Shown: in pieces, positions 15,482 through 23,900 of the stretch | Numbering within the stretch: the stretch's first letter is position 1 | Layout: each line of letters begins with the position of its first letter | NCBI GenBank assembly: GCA_020638905.1 | Contig: JACKHP010000003.1 | Location: 62,001 to 126,000 of the forward strand | Length of the DNA: 64,000 nt | Reading direction: 5' to 3' | Origin: Planctomycetota bacterium | Lineage (GTDB): Bacteria > Planctomycetota > B15-G4 | The notes under the pieces: model-generated | Told to the model about the DNA's origin: nothing | Database searches by the model: none | What the model saw: the letters and a program-made list of their open reading frames with translations, nothing else | Made by a program: the position numbers and the translations under genes

Positions 15482-18451
15482 TCACACGAGCAGGCTGCTG
15501 CCCTTGCCCTGGCGCAGACGCGCGCGCTCGGTCTCGAGCAGCGCGACGTGCTCGTACTCCTCGGCCTCGAGTTCCTTGTAGAGGCGCCACTCGGGCGAGC
15601 CCTCGGGCAGCTCGCGCGCACGGGACGCGAAGACGTCGCGCGCCCGGCGTTCGAGCTCGACGGCCACGTCCATCAGGCCCTCGGCGTCGGACGGCAGCGC
15701 GTCGCGTCCCGCGTGGACGGCCAGCCAGCCGTCGTCGGCGGGCTCGACCGCGTCGGGCGCGCGCACGTGGTAGCGCCTGCAGAGCGTGGCCAGGTGGCCG
15801 CGCTCCATCTCGGCCAGCGAGCCGAAGAGCGCGGACAGCTCGTCGTCCTCGGCGAGTTCGGCGCCGCGCGCGTAGAAGGCCATGCCGCCCAGCTCGATCT
15901 CGAACGCGTGGCGGATGGCGCGGCGCGTCCCGTCGTCCCGGGCCGGGTCGGCGCCGCCGGCCTCGAGCGTCCCGCCGCACGCGGGGCAGCGTCCGTACGG
16001 GAACGCGAAGCCCTCGGCGATCTTGTGGCATGACGTGCAGCGCCAGGCGATCGACTCGCCCGAGCAGCACACGTACGCGTCCTCGCCCTCGAGCGCGCCG
16101 TGGCAGCGCGGGCAGCGCGCCTCGGCGTCGGCCGCGGCCGCGTCGGATGCCGCGGCGGCCGTCGTCGCCCGCGGCGGCCACTCGCCGTCGCGCAGCCAGC
16201 GCAGCACGCCCTTGGCCGCGCGCCGTCCCGCGCCGAGCGCGAGGATCACCGTCGCGCCGCCGGTCACGATGTCGCCGCCGGCGAAGACGCCGGGCAGGTT
16301 CGTGGCCTGCGTCACGGGATCGGCCGCGATGTAGCCGCGCTTGTCGAGCGACAGGTCGGTGGCCGACTGTGGCACGATCGGGTTCGCGCGCGTGCCGAGG
16401 GCGTAGATCACCGTGTCGCAGACGATCGTCTCGAACTCGCCCTCGACCGGCACCGGCTTGCGGCGTCCGGACGCGTCGGGCTCGCCCATCTCCATGACCT
16501 GGCAGACGAGCGCGGTCACGTCGCCCTGCGCGTCGACCTCGATGCGCTGCGGCGCGCGCAGCCAGCGGAACTGCACGCCCTCTTCCTTGGCGTGGCGGAT
16601 CTCCTCGAGCCGACCCGGGGCCTCGGCCTCGGTGCGCCGGTACACGCAGTGGACGTTGCGCGCGCCGAGCCTGCGCGCCACGCGCAGGCAGTCCATCGCG
16701 GTGTTGCCGGCGCCGAGCACGACGACGTCGTCCCCCATGCCCACGGGCGTGTCGCGGTACGGGAACGAGCCGGCTCCCATGAGGTTCACGCGCGTCAGGA
16801 ACTCGTTCGCGCTGTAGACCTGTCCCGCCGACTCGCCCTCGATGCCGAGGAAGATCGGGTAGCCCGCGCCGGTGCCGACGAACACCGCGGCGTAGCCCAG
16901 CTCGCCGCGCAGCTGCTCGAGCGTGAACGTCTTGCCCACGACCTTGTTCGTCTCGAAGCGCACGCCGAGCGAGCTCAGCGACTCGAGTTCGCGCGCGATG
17001 ATGTCGCGCGGCAACCGGAAGCTCGGGATGCCGTAGCGCAGCACGCCGCCCAGCACGTGCAGCGCCTCGTAGACCGTGACGTCCACGCCCTGACGCGCGA
17101 GGTCGCCCGCGCAGGCGAGGCCGGCGGGTCCCGAGCCGACGATCGCGACCTTGCCCAGCGACGGATCCTTGGGGACCGGCGCCGACGCCGCGGCGGGCGG
17201 CGCGTGGTCGCCCACGAAGCGCTCGAGGCGTCCGATGGCGACCGGCTCGACCTTGCGTCCGAGGATGCACTGCGACTCGCACTGCAGCTCCTGCGGGCAG
17301 ACGCGTCCGCAGATCGACGGGAACAGGTTGTTGCCGTGGATCGCGTCGCGCGCACCCTCGAGGTCGCGCACGAGCAGCTTGCGGATGAAGCCCGGGATGT
17401 CCACGCCCACCGGGCATCCCGTCACGCACGTGGGACGCTGGCACTGCAGGCAGCGCTCGGCCTCGGCCAGCGCGTCGGTCATCGCGTAGCCGAGGTTCAC
17501 CTCGAGGAAGTTGTGCGCGCGCTCGCCGGCGTCGCGCTCGGGCATGCAATGCGCCTTCGGGTCGACGTCCTTGATCTTCTTGTAGTTGCGCTTGCCCTCG
17601 GTGACGAGCGTCTGCTTCGCCTTGCAGACGTGCGCGTAGTCTTCGCTGGCCGCGTGCTCGAGCTTGCCGAAGCGCCGCTGGCGCGCCATGAGCTCGTCGA
17701 ACGCCACCGCGTGCGCGTCGAACTCCGGACCGTCGACGCACGCGAAGCGGATCTCGCCGCCCACGGTCACGCGGCACGAGCCGCACATGCCCGTCCCGTC
17801 GACCATGATCGCGTTCAGGCTGGCGACGGTCGGCACGCCGAACGGACGCGTGGCCTCGGCGCACGCGCGCATCATCGGCAGCGGTCCCACGGCGATCACG
17901 CGATCGGGACGCGACGCGCCGCGGCACAGGTCGACCAGCGCGTCGGTCACGAGGCCCTTGCGTCCGGCGCTGCCGTCGTCGGTGCAGACCACGACGTCCG
18001 TGCAATACGGACGGAAGCGATCCTCCCAGAACACGAGGTCCTTGCTGCGGAAGCCCACCACCGCGGTGACCGTGTTGCCGGCTTCGGCCAGTGCGCGCAC
18101 CTGGGGGAAGATCGGCGCGACGCCGAGTCCGCCGCCGACGAGCACCACGTGTCCGAAGGGCTCGACCTCGCTCGCGAGACCGAGCGGACCGACGAAGTCG
18201 CGGAACCAGTCGCCCTCGGCGTAATCGCGTTGCATGCGCACCGTGGTGCGTCCCAGGGCCTGGACGACGAGCGTCACCGTGCCGCGCCGCGCGTCGTAGT
18301 CGGCGATCGTGAGCGGGATGCGCTCGCCGTCGTCGTCGAGGCGGATCATCACGAACTGTCCGGGACGCGCCGAGCGCGCCACGTCGGGCGCGAAGACGTC
18401 CCACAGGAAGGTCACGTCGTTGAGCGACGCGCGGCGGACGATCTGGTACAT
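15482..18451 (-). CDS. NfnA-NfnB/GltD-like NAD(P)H:ferredoxin oxidoreductase fused to zinc ribbons and a rubrerythrin-like domain
   Basis: 989 residues from ATG 18451. Residues 1-215 are a ferredoxin-NADP-reductase-type FAD/NAD module (PGQFVMIRL, GGGLGVAPIFP), closing with a [2Fe-2S] site (C223, C226, C238, with D218 nearby) as in NfnA and the small subunit of sulfide dehydrogenase. Residues 330-400 hold two 4Fe-4S motifs (CLQCQRPTCVTGCPVG and CGRVCPQELQCESQC). Residues 433-750 are the GltD/NfnB FAD-NADPH part (GSGPAGLAC at 439, GAGNTAMD at 581, GVFAGGD at 721). Residues 780-825 are zinc-ribbon-like CxxC pairs. Residues 843-985 form a ferritin-like four-helix unit with ExxH at 883-886 and 965-968, as in rubrerythrin. 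The first two parts are a known fusion that can do flavin-based electron transfer between NADH, NADPH and ferredoxin; the added diiron tail suggests peroxide reduction with those electrons, which is inference. Confidence 0.88.
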   Translation of the reverse strand: MYQIVRRASLNDVTFLWDVFAPDVARSARPGQFVMIRLDDDGERIPLTIADYDARRGTVTLVVQALGRTTVRMQRDYAEGDWFRDFVGPLGLASEVEPFGHVVLVGGGLGVAPIFPQVRALAEAGNTVTAVVGFRSKDLVFWEDRFRPYCTDVVVCTDDGSAGRKGLVTDALVDLCRGASRPDRVIAVGPLPMMRACAEATRPFGVPTVASLNAIMVDGTGMCGSCRVTVGGEIRFACVDGPEFDAHAVAFDELMARQRRFGKLEHAASEDYAHVCKAKQTLVTEGKRNYKKIKDVDPKAHCMPERDAGERAHNFLEVNLGYAMTDALAEAERCLQCQRPTCVTGCPVGVDIPGFIRKLLVRDLEGARDAIHGNNLFPSICGRVCPQELQCESQCILGRKVEPVAIGRLERFVGDHAPPAAASAPVPKDPSLGKVAIVGSGPAGLACAGDLARQGVDVTVYEALHVLGGVLRYGIPSFRLPRDIIARELESLSSLGVRFETNKVVGKTFTLEQLRGELGYAAVFVGTGAGYPIFLGIEGESAGQVYSANEFLTRVNLMGAGSFPYRDTPVGMGDDVVVLGAGNTAMDCLRVARRLGARNVHCVYRRTEAEAPGRLEEIRHAKEEGVQFRWLRAPQRIEVDAQGDVTALVCQVMEMGEPDASGRRKPVPVEGEFETIVCDTVIYALGTRANPIVPQSATDLSLDKRGYIAADPVTQATNLPGVFAGGDIVTGGATVILALGAGRRAAKGVLRWLRDGEWPPRATTAAAASDAAAADAEARCPRCHGALEGEDAYVCCSGESIAWRCTSCHKIAEGFAFPYGRCPACGGTLEAGGADPARDDGTRRAIRHAFEIELGGMAFYARGAELAEDDELSALFGSLAEMERGHLATLCRRYHVRAPDAVEPADDGWLAVHAGRDALPSDAEGLMDVAVELERRARDVFASRARELPEGSPEWRLYKELEAEEYEHVALLETERARLRQGKGSSLLV

Positions 18452-18505
18452 GGCAGGCGGGCTCGGGCGGGGCGACTTCCGACACGGAAGTCGGATGCAG
18501 CCTCT

Positions 18506-18511
18506 ACGCTA
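18506..18511 (-). promoter_or_regulatory. Candidate -10 element (TAGCGT) for the Nfn-rubrerythrin fusion gene
   Basis: TAGCGT on the minus strand 55 bases before ATG 18451, in a locally AT-richer stretch. A TTGGAA lies about 19 bases further upstream, a weak -35 candidate at slightly long spacing. Confidence 0.4.
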
Positions 18512-18636
18512 TCGTCGCGCCACGCCCTGCTTCCAAGACAAACAGGATGTGTATGTCCTCTATTCGAGGGTGCGCGGCATTTTCTTGCCTACTGCACCTG
18601 CCGCAGCCACGGGACGCGAGCGCGCGCGCCGCAGGC

Positions 18637-20007
18637 TCAACGCCGGGCCGGGCGCGCCGTCTCGGGTGTCGTCCACCACACCGGGCGGCGCTCCCTGCCG
18701 GACACCAGCACCACGCCGCCCTTGCGCAGACCCTCGTCGGGCGCGCCCACCGCGAGATCGGCGACCCCGTCGCCGTCGACGTCCCCCAGCACGCACAGCG
18801 CGCTGCCCAGGCGCCACGGCACCTCGTCGTCGTCCGGCCAGGTGAGCGACCACGCGTCGCCCTGGTAGCGGGAGTGCGCCGAGCCGTCGGCGACGTCGAG
18901 CGGCGCGAGGCTGCTGCCCGAGTGCACGCGCAGATGGCCCAGTTGTCCGCCCCAGGCCTCGCCGGACGGCCAGGCGAGGGCGAAGTCGTCGAGGCCGTCG
19001 CCGTCGAGGTCGGGCAGGACGCAGGCGACGCAGTCGAGTCCCGTGTACGACGAGCCCTCGGGCAGCGCGAGCGGACGTGCCGCGCCGCCGTCGAGCGGCA
19101 GGACCTCGACCCTCGACCGCCACGGCGCGACACGTGTCGCCCAGCCCACGAGCAGGCCACCCGGGACGCCTTCGCCCTGCCGCAGCAGTGTCGGCGGCCC
19201 CGCGAGGCGGCGCCCCTCGGGCGCCCGGGCGAACCACTCGGGCGCCCCCGGGCGCGCCGGACGCAGCGCCACGGCGTCGAGGCCGGGCGCGGCGACGGCG
19301 ACGTCGGCGCGTCCGTCGCCGTCGAGGTCCGACGCCACCACGAACGTCTCGCCGAAGCGCGCGTCGGGTGCATCGCACGTCCAGCCGCCGGCGGGCGTGA
19401 AGTCGGCCGGCGAGAGCACGACCACCGCGCCCGCGCGCGGCGCCTCGTCGTCTCCGCGCCGCAGCCGCGCGCCGGGGGCGCCCACGACGACGTCGAGCAG
19501 GCTGCCGCCGTCGACGTCCCCCACGCCGAGCGCGCATCCGAAGCGGTCGCCCGGGAGTTCGCCTTCACAGCGTGCGAGCTCGGCGAAGTCGCGCAGGTCG
19601 CGCAAGGTGACCGCGCCGCGCCCGTCGTCGAAGCCCGGCGCACCCACGACGAGGTCGCACGCGCCGCTGCGCGCGTCCCGCGGGAAGACCGCCAGCGCCG
19701 CACCGGCGTCGTCGCCGGGCTCGCCCGTCCAGACGTCGATCACGGCGCCGTCGCGGCCCGACAGCAGCCACACCTGGCCCGAGCCCGAGGAGCCGCGCGC
19801 GCCGACGGCCAGGTCGGGCACGCCGTCGTGGTCGACGTCCCCGGGCGCGGCCAGGGACCGTCCGAAGAGAGTGGCGGTCTCGACCCGCGCGGTCAGGGCC
19901 TCGTCCGACAGGCGCGCCACGTCGCGCGCGTCGGCGCACGCAGAGAGCAGCGCGACGACCAGCGGCACGAGCGTCTTCGGCGTCGGGGCGCGCTTCGATG
20001 GGTGCAT
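18637..20007 (-). CDS. FG-GAP/VCBS repeat lipoprotein (integrin-alpha-like propeller)
   Basis: 456 residues from ATG 20007, with a lipoprotein signal (LVPLVVALLSAC). Six to seven repeats of the FG-GAP type follow, each with a calcium-binding DxDxDGxxD-like loop: PGDVDHDGVPDLAVGA near 57, SDLDGDGRADVAVAAPG near 220, LPDLDGDGLDDFALAW near 330, LGDVDGDGVADLAVGAP near 420. Together these should build a seven-bladed beta-propeller displayed on the cell surface, as in integrin alpha chains. The ligand is unknown. It lies 64 bases downstream of a small YgaP-like gene on the same strand. It is distinct from the far larger CRTAC proteins at 35-44 kb, which also carry ASPIC/UnbV domains. Confidence 0.85.
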   Translation of the reverse strand: MHPSKRAPTPKTLVPLVVALLSACADARDVARLSDEALTARVETATLFGRSLAAPGDVDHDGVPDLAVGARGSSGSGQVWLLSGRDGAVIDVWTGEPGDDAGAALAVFPRDARSGACDLVVGAPGFDDGRGAVTLRDLRDFAELARCEGELPGDRFGCALGVGDVDGGSLLDVVVGAPGARLRRGDDEAPRAGAVVVLSPADFTPAGGWTCDAPDARFGETFVVASDLDGDGRADVAVAAPGLDAVALRPARPGAPEWFARAPEGRRLAGPPTLLRQGEGVPGGLLVGWATRVAPWRSRVEVLPLDGGAARPLALPEGSSYTGLDCVACVLPDLDGDGLDDFALAWPSGEAWGGQLGHLRVHSGSSLAPLDVADGSAHSRYQGDAWSLTWPDDDEVPWRLGSALCVLGDVDGDGVADLAVGAPDEGLRKGGVVLVSGRERRPVWWTTPETARPARR

Positions 20008-20071
20008 CGGCGGTCATCCCAGGGGGCGGGGACGCGCCGAAACCGGGTGCACCGGAGCGGGTTGCGCGCGC

Positions 20072-20272
20072 TCAGGCTTTCCCGGCACCCTCGGGCGGGC
20101 AGGTGCGGAAGCCGAACGGCAGGTACGCCGGGCAGCGGCGCACGAGGCCCGTCAGCAGCGGGACGACGCCCAGCGCGCCCCACCCGTTCGCGGCCGCGAC
20201 GCCCCAGCCGATCACGGCCAGTCCGAGCACGATGCGCACGGCACGATCGGCACCACCCACGTTGCACTGCAT
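20072..20272 (-). CDS. YgaP/DUF2892-like small membrane protein
   Basis: 66 residues from ATG 20272. The start MQCNVGGADRAVRIVLG is the hallmark of the DUF2892 'inner membrane protein YgaP-like' family: a short Cys/Asn-containing N-terminus followed by two membrane helices (about 13-29 and 31-46) and a CPAYLPFGFRTC end with two Cys. In other proteins this unit is fused to rhodanese or occurs alone; its role is unknown, though links to sulfur or thiol chemistry are often proposed. It runs in the same direction as the FG-GAP gene. Confidence 0.85.
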   Translation of the reverse strand: MQCNVGGADRAVRIVLGLAVIGWGVAAANGWGALGVVPLLTGLVRRCPAYLPFGFRTCPPEGAGKA

Positions 20273-20500
20273 GTCAGGCCTCCGGTCTGGATGCGCGCCG
20301 ACCCCGACGGAGGCGTCGCGGGGCCGTCCCGACCGGCTTCGGGGGAGCGTGGAGCCGGCGGGTACGCGGCGCCGACCCGTCGGGGTCGTCGTGCTGCCCC
20401 CTGTGAGCCGCGTCCGGGCGGCGGGGTTCCCGCCGATCGACGAGAATCTGCGCCGCGCTGCGGACGGTGGCCGTCGCGCACCGGCAGGGCCGGGCCGGGC

Positions 20501-21343
20501 TCAGGCGCGCGAGTCGCGCACCTCGTCGAGCAGCCTGCGCCGCAGCGCCTCGGGCAGCTCGCCGCGGGCCACGTCGTGGCAGATCGTGCGCGCGAGGTCG
20601 AGCGTGGCGAAGAACTCCGAGCAGCGCTCGCAGACCACGTCGTCGGGGAAACGGAAGGGCAGGTCGCGGTCGAGGGCCTCCTGCTTGGCGCGCAACAGGT
20701 CGAGGCACACCTGCTGGGAGAAGATCGGCGCGGGCACGTCGCGGCGCGGCAGCACGTGCTCGATCGCGTCGCGCACGCGCAGCCGCCCGCGGTGCAGACG
20801 CGTCTTGACCGTGTTGGGCTTGAGGCCGAGCACCGCCGCGACGTCCTCGACCGAGAAGCCGACGATCTCCTTGAGCACGAACGGCATGCGGAAGGCCACG
20901 GGCAGGTCGGCCACGGCGCGCTCGAGCTGCTCGCGCGCCTCGACGCGCAGGCGCCGCGCATCGGGTCGCTGATCGTCGGCGGGGACGACGCCCATGCTCG
21001 GCTCGCCGAAGGCCGACAGCTCGTCGAGCGACTCGAGCCGCGCCGGCTCTCCGACGCGGCGGCGATGGAAGCGCCGGCAGACGTTCGCGGCGATGGCGTA
21101 CAGCCAGGTCGACGGACGCGAGCGGCCCTCGAAGCGCTCCCACTTGCGGTACGCCTGCAGGAACGTCTCCTGCACGAGGTCCTCGGCGTCGTCGGCGTTG
21201 CCGCAGAAGCGGTGCCCGAGCGCCAGCAGGCGCGCGCCCTCGGCGTCGACCAGGATCGGCAACGCCTCGTCGCGCGGTTCGCTCCCGTCGAGCTCGTCGG
21301 CCCGTCGGCTCGCCGAGGCATCGTTCGTCGTCGTGCGCGTCAT
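20501..21343 (-). CDS. ECF-type RNA polymerase sigma factor with C-terminal zinc-binding-like tail
   Basis: 280 residues from ATG 21343. Region 2 is at about 38-96 (DDAEDLVQETFLQAYRKW, then TWLYAIAANVC) and region 4 at 145-195 (LPVAFRMPFVLKEIVGFSV, LKPNTVKTRLHRGR). The protein is about 80-90 residues longer than a simple ECF factor: the extra tail contains C238xxC241 and C255-H256, followed by RGELPEALRRRLLDEV, which resembles the zinc-binding anti-sigma (ZAS/zf-HC2) fold normally found in a separate protein. A sigma factor with a built-in zinc or redox sensor is a reasonable inference. No anti-sigma gene adjoins it. No Shine-Dalgarno precedes the start, and a promoter-like hexamer sits so close that the mRNA may be leaderless. 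Confidence 0.85.
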   Translation of the reverse strand: MTRTTTNDASASRRADELDGSEPRDEALPILVDAEGARLLALGHRFCGNADDAEDLVQETFLQAYRKWERFEGRSRPSTWLYAIAANVCRRFHRRRVGEPARLESLDELSAFGEPSMGVVPADDQRPDARRLRVEAREQLERAVADLPVAFRMPFVLKEIVGFSVEDVAAVLGLKPNTVKTRLHRGRLRVRDAIEHVLPRRDVPAPIFSQQVCLDLLRAKQEALDRDLPFRFPDDVVCERCSEFFATLDLARTICHDVARGELPEALRRRLLDEVRDSRA

Positions 21344-21350
21344 CGCCGCG

Positions 21351-21356
21351 AGGATA
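21351..21356 (-). promoter_or_regulatory. Candidate -10 element (TATCCT) placing the start site at the sigma-factor AUG
   Basis: TATCCT on the minus strand ends 8 bases before ATG 21343, so transcription would begin at or within a base or two of the start codon. This is the same TATCCT seen before the genes at 28759 and 34919. Confidence 0.45.
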
Positions 21357-21600
21357 CCGCAGCGCCGCGACGGCCACGACACGCCGCGCTCCGGGAGGCC
21401 GCGGTGCCTGGGACGCGTCCCTGGGTCCGCTCGTCGTCGCGCGCCGGGTGCGCGGTGGAGGCGCCGTCCCATCCCGACCGAGGGTCGGCCGGGCGCCGGA
21501 CGGGCCGCGCCGCCCGGGCAGGCCGGCGGGCTCGCGCCGGGCGGGTTACGCGAGGGTGATCGCGAGTCCCGCCCGCGTTGCGCGTCCCGCGCGACCGACG

Positions 21601-21606
21601 TAGCCT
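21601..21606 (+). promoter_or_regulatory. Candidate -10 element (TAGCCT) for the two-component operon
   Basis: TAGCCT 20 bases before ATG 21626, with TTGCGC 16 bases upstream as a possible -35 box. A GGAAGG Shine-Dalgarno follows it, so the leader would be very short. Confidence 0.4.
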
Positions 21607-21625
21607 GCGTCGCGGAAGGCTCCCC

Positions 21626-22303
21626 ATGCGCATCCTCCTCGTCGAAGACAGCGAACGCCTCGCGCACTCGATCCAGTCGGGCCTGCGCCGGCTCGGGCAC
21701 GGCGTCGACGTCGTGCACGACGGCGACCGCGGGTTGAGCTACGCGCGCAACAACCCCTACGACCTCGTGCTGCTCGACGTGATGCTGCCGGGACGCGACG
21801 GCTTCAGCGTCCTGCGCGCGCTGCGCGACGACGGCGTCGACGTGCACGTGCTCATGCTCACCGCGCGCGACGCCGTCGAAGACCGCGTCCACGGGCTGCA
21901 GGCCGGCGCCGACGACTACCTCGTCAAGCCGTTCGCGTTCGACGAGCTCGCCGCGCGCGTCGACGCGCTGGGACGACGCGTGCGCGGCCCGGCGCTGCCG
22001 GTGGTCACGATCGGCGACCTGAAGATCGACACGTCGGCGCGCTCGGTCACCCGCGGCGAGCGCGTGCTCGACCTCTCGCGCCGCGAGTACGCGCTGATCA
22101 CCTACCTCGCGTCGCGCCGGGGCGAGACCGCCTCGCGCATCGAGATCGAGGACCAGCTCTACGACGAGGACTCGCTGCCGATGAGCAACGTCGTGGCCTC
22201 GACCGTCTGCTCCCTGCGCGAGAAGCTCGAGTCCGGGGGTGCGCCGCGACTCATCCACACCCGGCGCGGGCTGGGCTACATGCTCGCGGACTCGCCTCCG
22301 TGA
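21626..22303 (+). CDS. OmpR/PhoB-family response regulator
   Basis: 225 residues from ATG 21626, with GGAAGG 6 bases upstream. The receiver domain runs from 1 to 115 with the acidic pair E7-D8, phospho-acceptor D51 (LVLLDVMLPGRDG), T79 (MLTARD) and K101 (DDYLVKPF). A winged-helix DNA-binding domain follows at about 130-220 (LDLSRREYALITYLASRRGE, then LIHTRRGLGYML). The reading frame overlaps the kinase gene by 4 bases (GTGA), so regulator and kinase are coupled. Targets are not known; the next two secreted genes in the same direction, especially the PepSY-like one, are the likeliest regulon, by analogy with many RR-HK-PepSY loci. Confidence 0.95.
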   Translation: MRILLVEDSERLAHSIQSGLRRLGHGVDVVHDGDRGLSYARNNPYDLVLLDVMLPGRDGFSVLRALRDDGVDVHVLMLTARDAVEDRVHGLQAGADDYLVKPFAFDELAARVDALGRRVRGPALPVVTIGDLKIDTSARSVTRGERVLDLSRREYALITYLASRRGETASRIEIEDQLYDEDSLPMSNVVASTVCSLREKLESGGAPRLIHTRRGLGYMLADSPP

Positions 22304-23859
22304 CGTCGCTGCGCAGGCGCCTGCTGCTCGTGATCGTGCCCGGCGTGCTGGTCGCGTTCGCGCTGGCGGGACTGGTGCTCGCCACGCTCGCGCACGACAC
22401 CCTCGTCGACGAGCTCGACGCGGGACTGCTCGCCCGCGCGCGCGCGCTGGGCAGCCTCTTCGAGCGCTCCGGCGAGCGGCTCGAGTTCGACTACGCGGGA
22501 CAGGTCATGACCGCCTTCGAGGGCGGTCCCGAGCCCGAGTACTTCGAGGTGCGCTACCCCGACGGACGGGAGCTCGTGCGCTCGCCGACCCTCGGCGACG
22601 AGCACCTCCCCGACCACACCGGCAGCCTGAGCGCGCCGCGCCTGTTCGACCTGACCCTGCCCGACGGCCGCGCGGGACGGGCCGTGGGCGTGCTCGTCCC
22701 CGTCCAGGAGGACGTCGAGCCGCGTCCGCCCATCGAGTACGAGACCTTCCGGCTGGCGCTCGTGGTGGCCGTCTCGCGCGAGGCGCTCGACGCGCGGCTG
22801 GCCTCGCTCGGCGCCGGACTCGCGGGCGCGGCCGGGCTCGCGGCGCTGCTCGTGCTCTTCGCCGTGGGCTTCGGCGTGCGGCGCGCGCTGCGTCCCGTCG
22901 ACGCCCTGGCCGACCGGGTGGCGCGCATCGACGCCGACTCGCTCGACGCGCGCGTGGGATCGTCCGACGTGCCGAACGAACTGCAGCCCGTGGCGCGCCG
23001 CATCGACGAGCTGCTCGAACGCCTCGACGAGGCCTTCGCGCGCCAGCGCCGCATGACCGCCGCCATGGCGCACGAGCTGCGCACGCCGCTGGCCGAGCTG
23101 CGCGCCGCGAGCGACGTGGCGCACCGCTGGCCGGACGACGCGGCCCTGCGCGACGACCTGCTGCGCGCCGCCAGCACCGCCTCGGCACGACTCTCGTCGA
23201 CGGTCGAGGCCGTGATGCGCTTCTGCCGCGTCGACGCCGGACGCGAGGCGTCGCAGCCGCGCGACACGTCGTTGCGCGCGCTCGTCGAGACGCACTGGAG
23301 CGGCGTGGCGCGCCGCGCCGAGGCCCGCGGCCTGCGCTTCTCCGACGAGGTCGCCGACGACGAGCGCGTGCACGTCGATCCCGAACTGCTCGGGCTCGTG
23401 CTCGCGAACCTGCTCGGCAACGCCGCCGAGTTCGCCAGCGCGGGGACGATCCGCGTCACGTGCGAGGCCCACGGCCCGACGACCCTCGCGCTGCGCGTCG
23501 CCAACACGGCGTCCGACCTGCACCCGTCCGACGTGTCGCGGCTGGCCGAACCGTTCTGGCGCGCCGACACGGCCCGCACCGGCGACGCGCACAGCGGCTT
23601 CGGACTCACCCTGTGCAACGCCGTGGCGCGCCTGCTCGACGCGGAGCTTCACTTCGAGCTCGTGAACGGCGTGCTGATCGCCTCGCTCACGGGCCTTGCC
23701 CGCGCCGGGACCGCGTCCTCCCGCACGGCGGACGACGACGCTCGGACACGCGCCCCGCACGACGCATCGGCGACGAACGACCCGGCGCGCGCGACACGCG
23801 ACACGACGCCCACAGCACGGTCACCTTCGGGTAACCCGCTCGTCGACGGCACGCGATAG
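22300..23859 (+). CDS. Membrane sensor histidine kinase (QseC/PhoQ-like architecture)
   Basis: 519 residues from GTG 22300. Two membrane helices (about 8-30 and 168-192) bracket a 135-residue periplasmic sensor, followed by HAMP (195-245), the dimerisation helix with phospho-acceptor H258 in MAHELRTPLAELRA, and an ATPase domain with N box LLGNAAEF and G box HSGFGLTLCNAVARL. The first box of the G region is reduced (FWRADTAR rather than a long F box), as in this subfamily. The last 50 residues are a low-complexity Thr/Ala/Asp-rich tail, unlike typical kinases; translation could instead be read past the true domain end because of the GC bias, but no earlier stop exists. The signal sensed is unknown. 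Confidence 0.93.
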   Translation: MTSLRRRLLLVIVPGVLVAFALAGLVLATLAHDTLVDELDAGLLARARALGSLFERSGERLEFDYAGQVMTAFEGGPEPEYFEVRYPDGRELVRSPTLGDEHLPDHTGSLSAPRLFDLTLPDGRAGRAVGVLVPVQEDVEPRPPIEYETFRLALVVAVSREALDARLASLGAGLAGAAGLAALLVLFAVGFGVRRALRPVDALADRVARIDADSLDARVGSSDVPNELQPVARRIDELLERLDEAFARQRRMTAAMAHELRTPLAELRAASDVAHRWPDDAALRDDLLRAASTASARLSSTVEAVMRFCRVDAGREASQPRDTSLRALVETHWSGVARRAEARGLRFSDEVADDERVHVDPELLGLVLANLLGNAAEFASAGTIRVTCEAHGPTTLALRVANTASDLHPSDVSRLAEPFWRADTARTGDAHSGFGLTLCNAVARLLDAELHFELVNGVLIASLTGLARAGTASSRTADDDARTRAPHDASATNDPARATRDTTPTARSPSGNPLVDGTR

Positions 23860-23862
23860 CCT
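23857..23862 (+). promoter_or_regulatory. Candidate -10 element (TAGCCT)
   Basis: TAGCCT overlapping the kinase stop codon, 39 bases before GTG 23901. It would let the two secreted genes be expressed apart from the kinase operon. Confidence 0.4.
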
Positions 23863-23900
23863 GACGCGGGTCCGGCACCTTCCCAGGAGGAGTCGATCCC

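Noticed and set aside
16100..18868. A 922-residue plus-strand open frame opposite the Nfn-rubrerythrin fusion
   Set aside because: Shadow frame: no motifs, whereas the minus strand has cofactor and cluster sites in order.
22303..23859. Separate genes in the many overlapping frames of the kinase region
   Set aside because: The GTGA overlap and continuous kinase motifs support a single kinase; the others are shadows.
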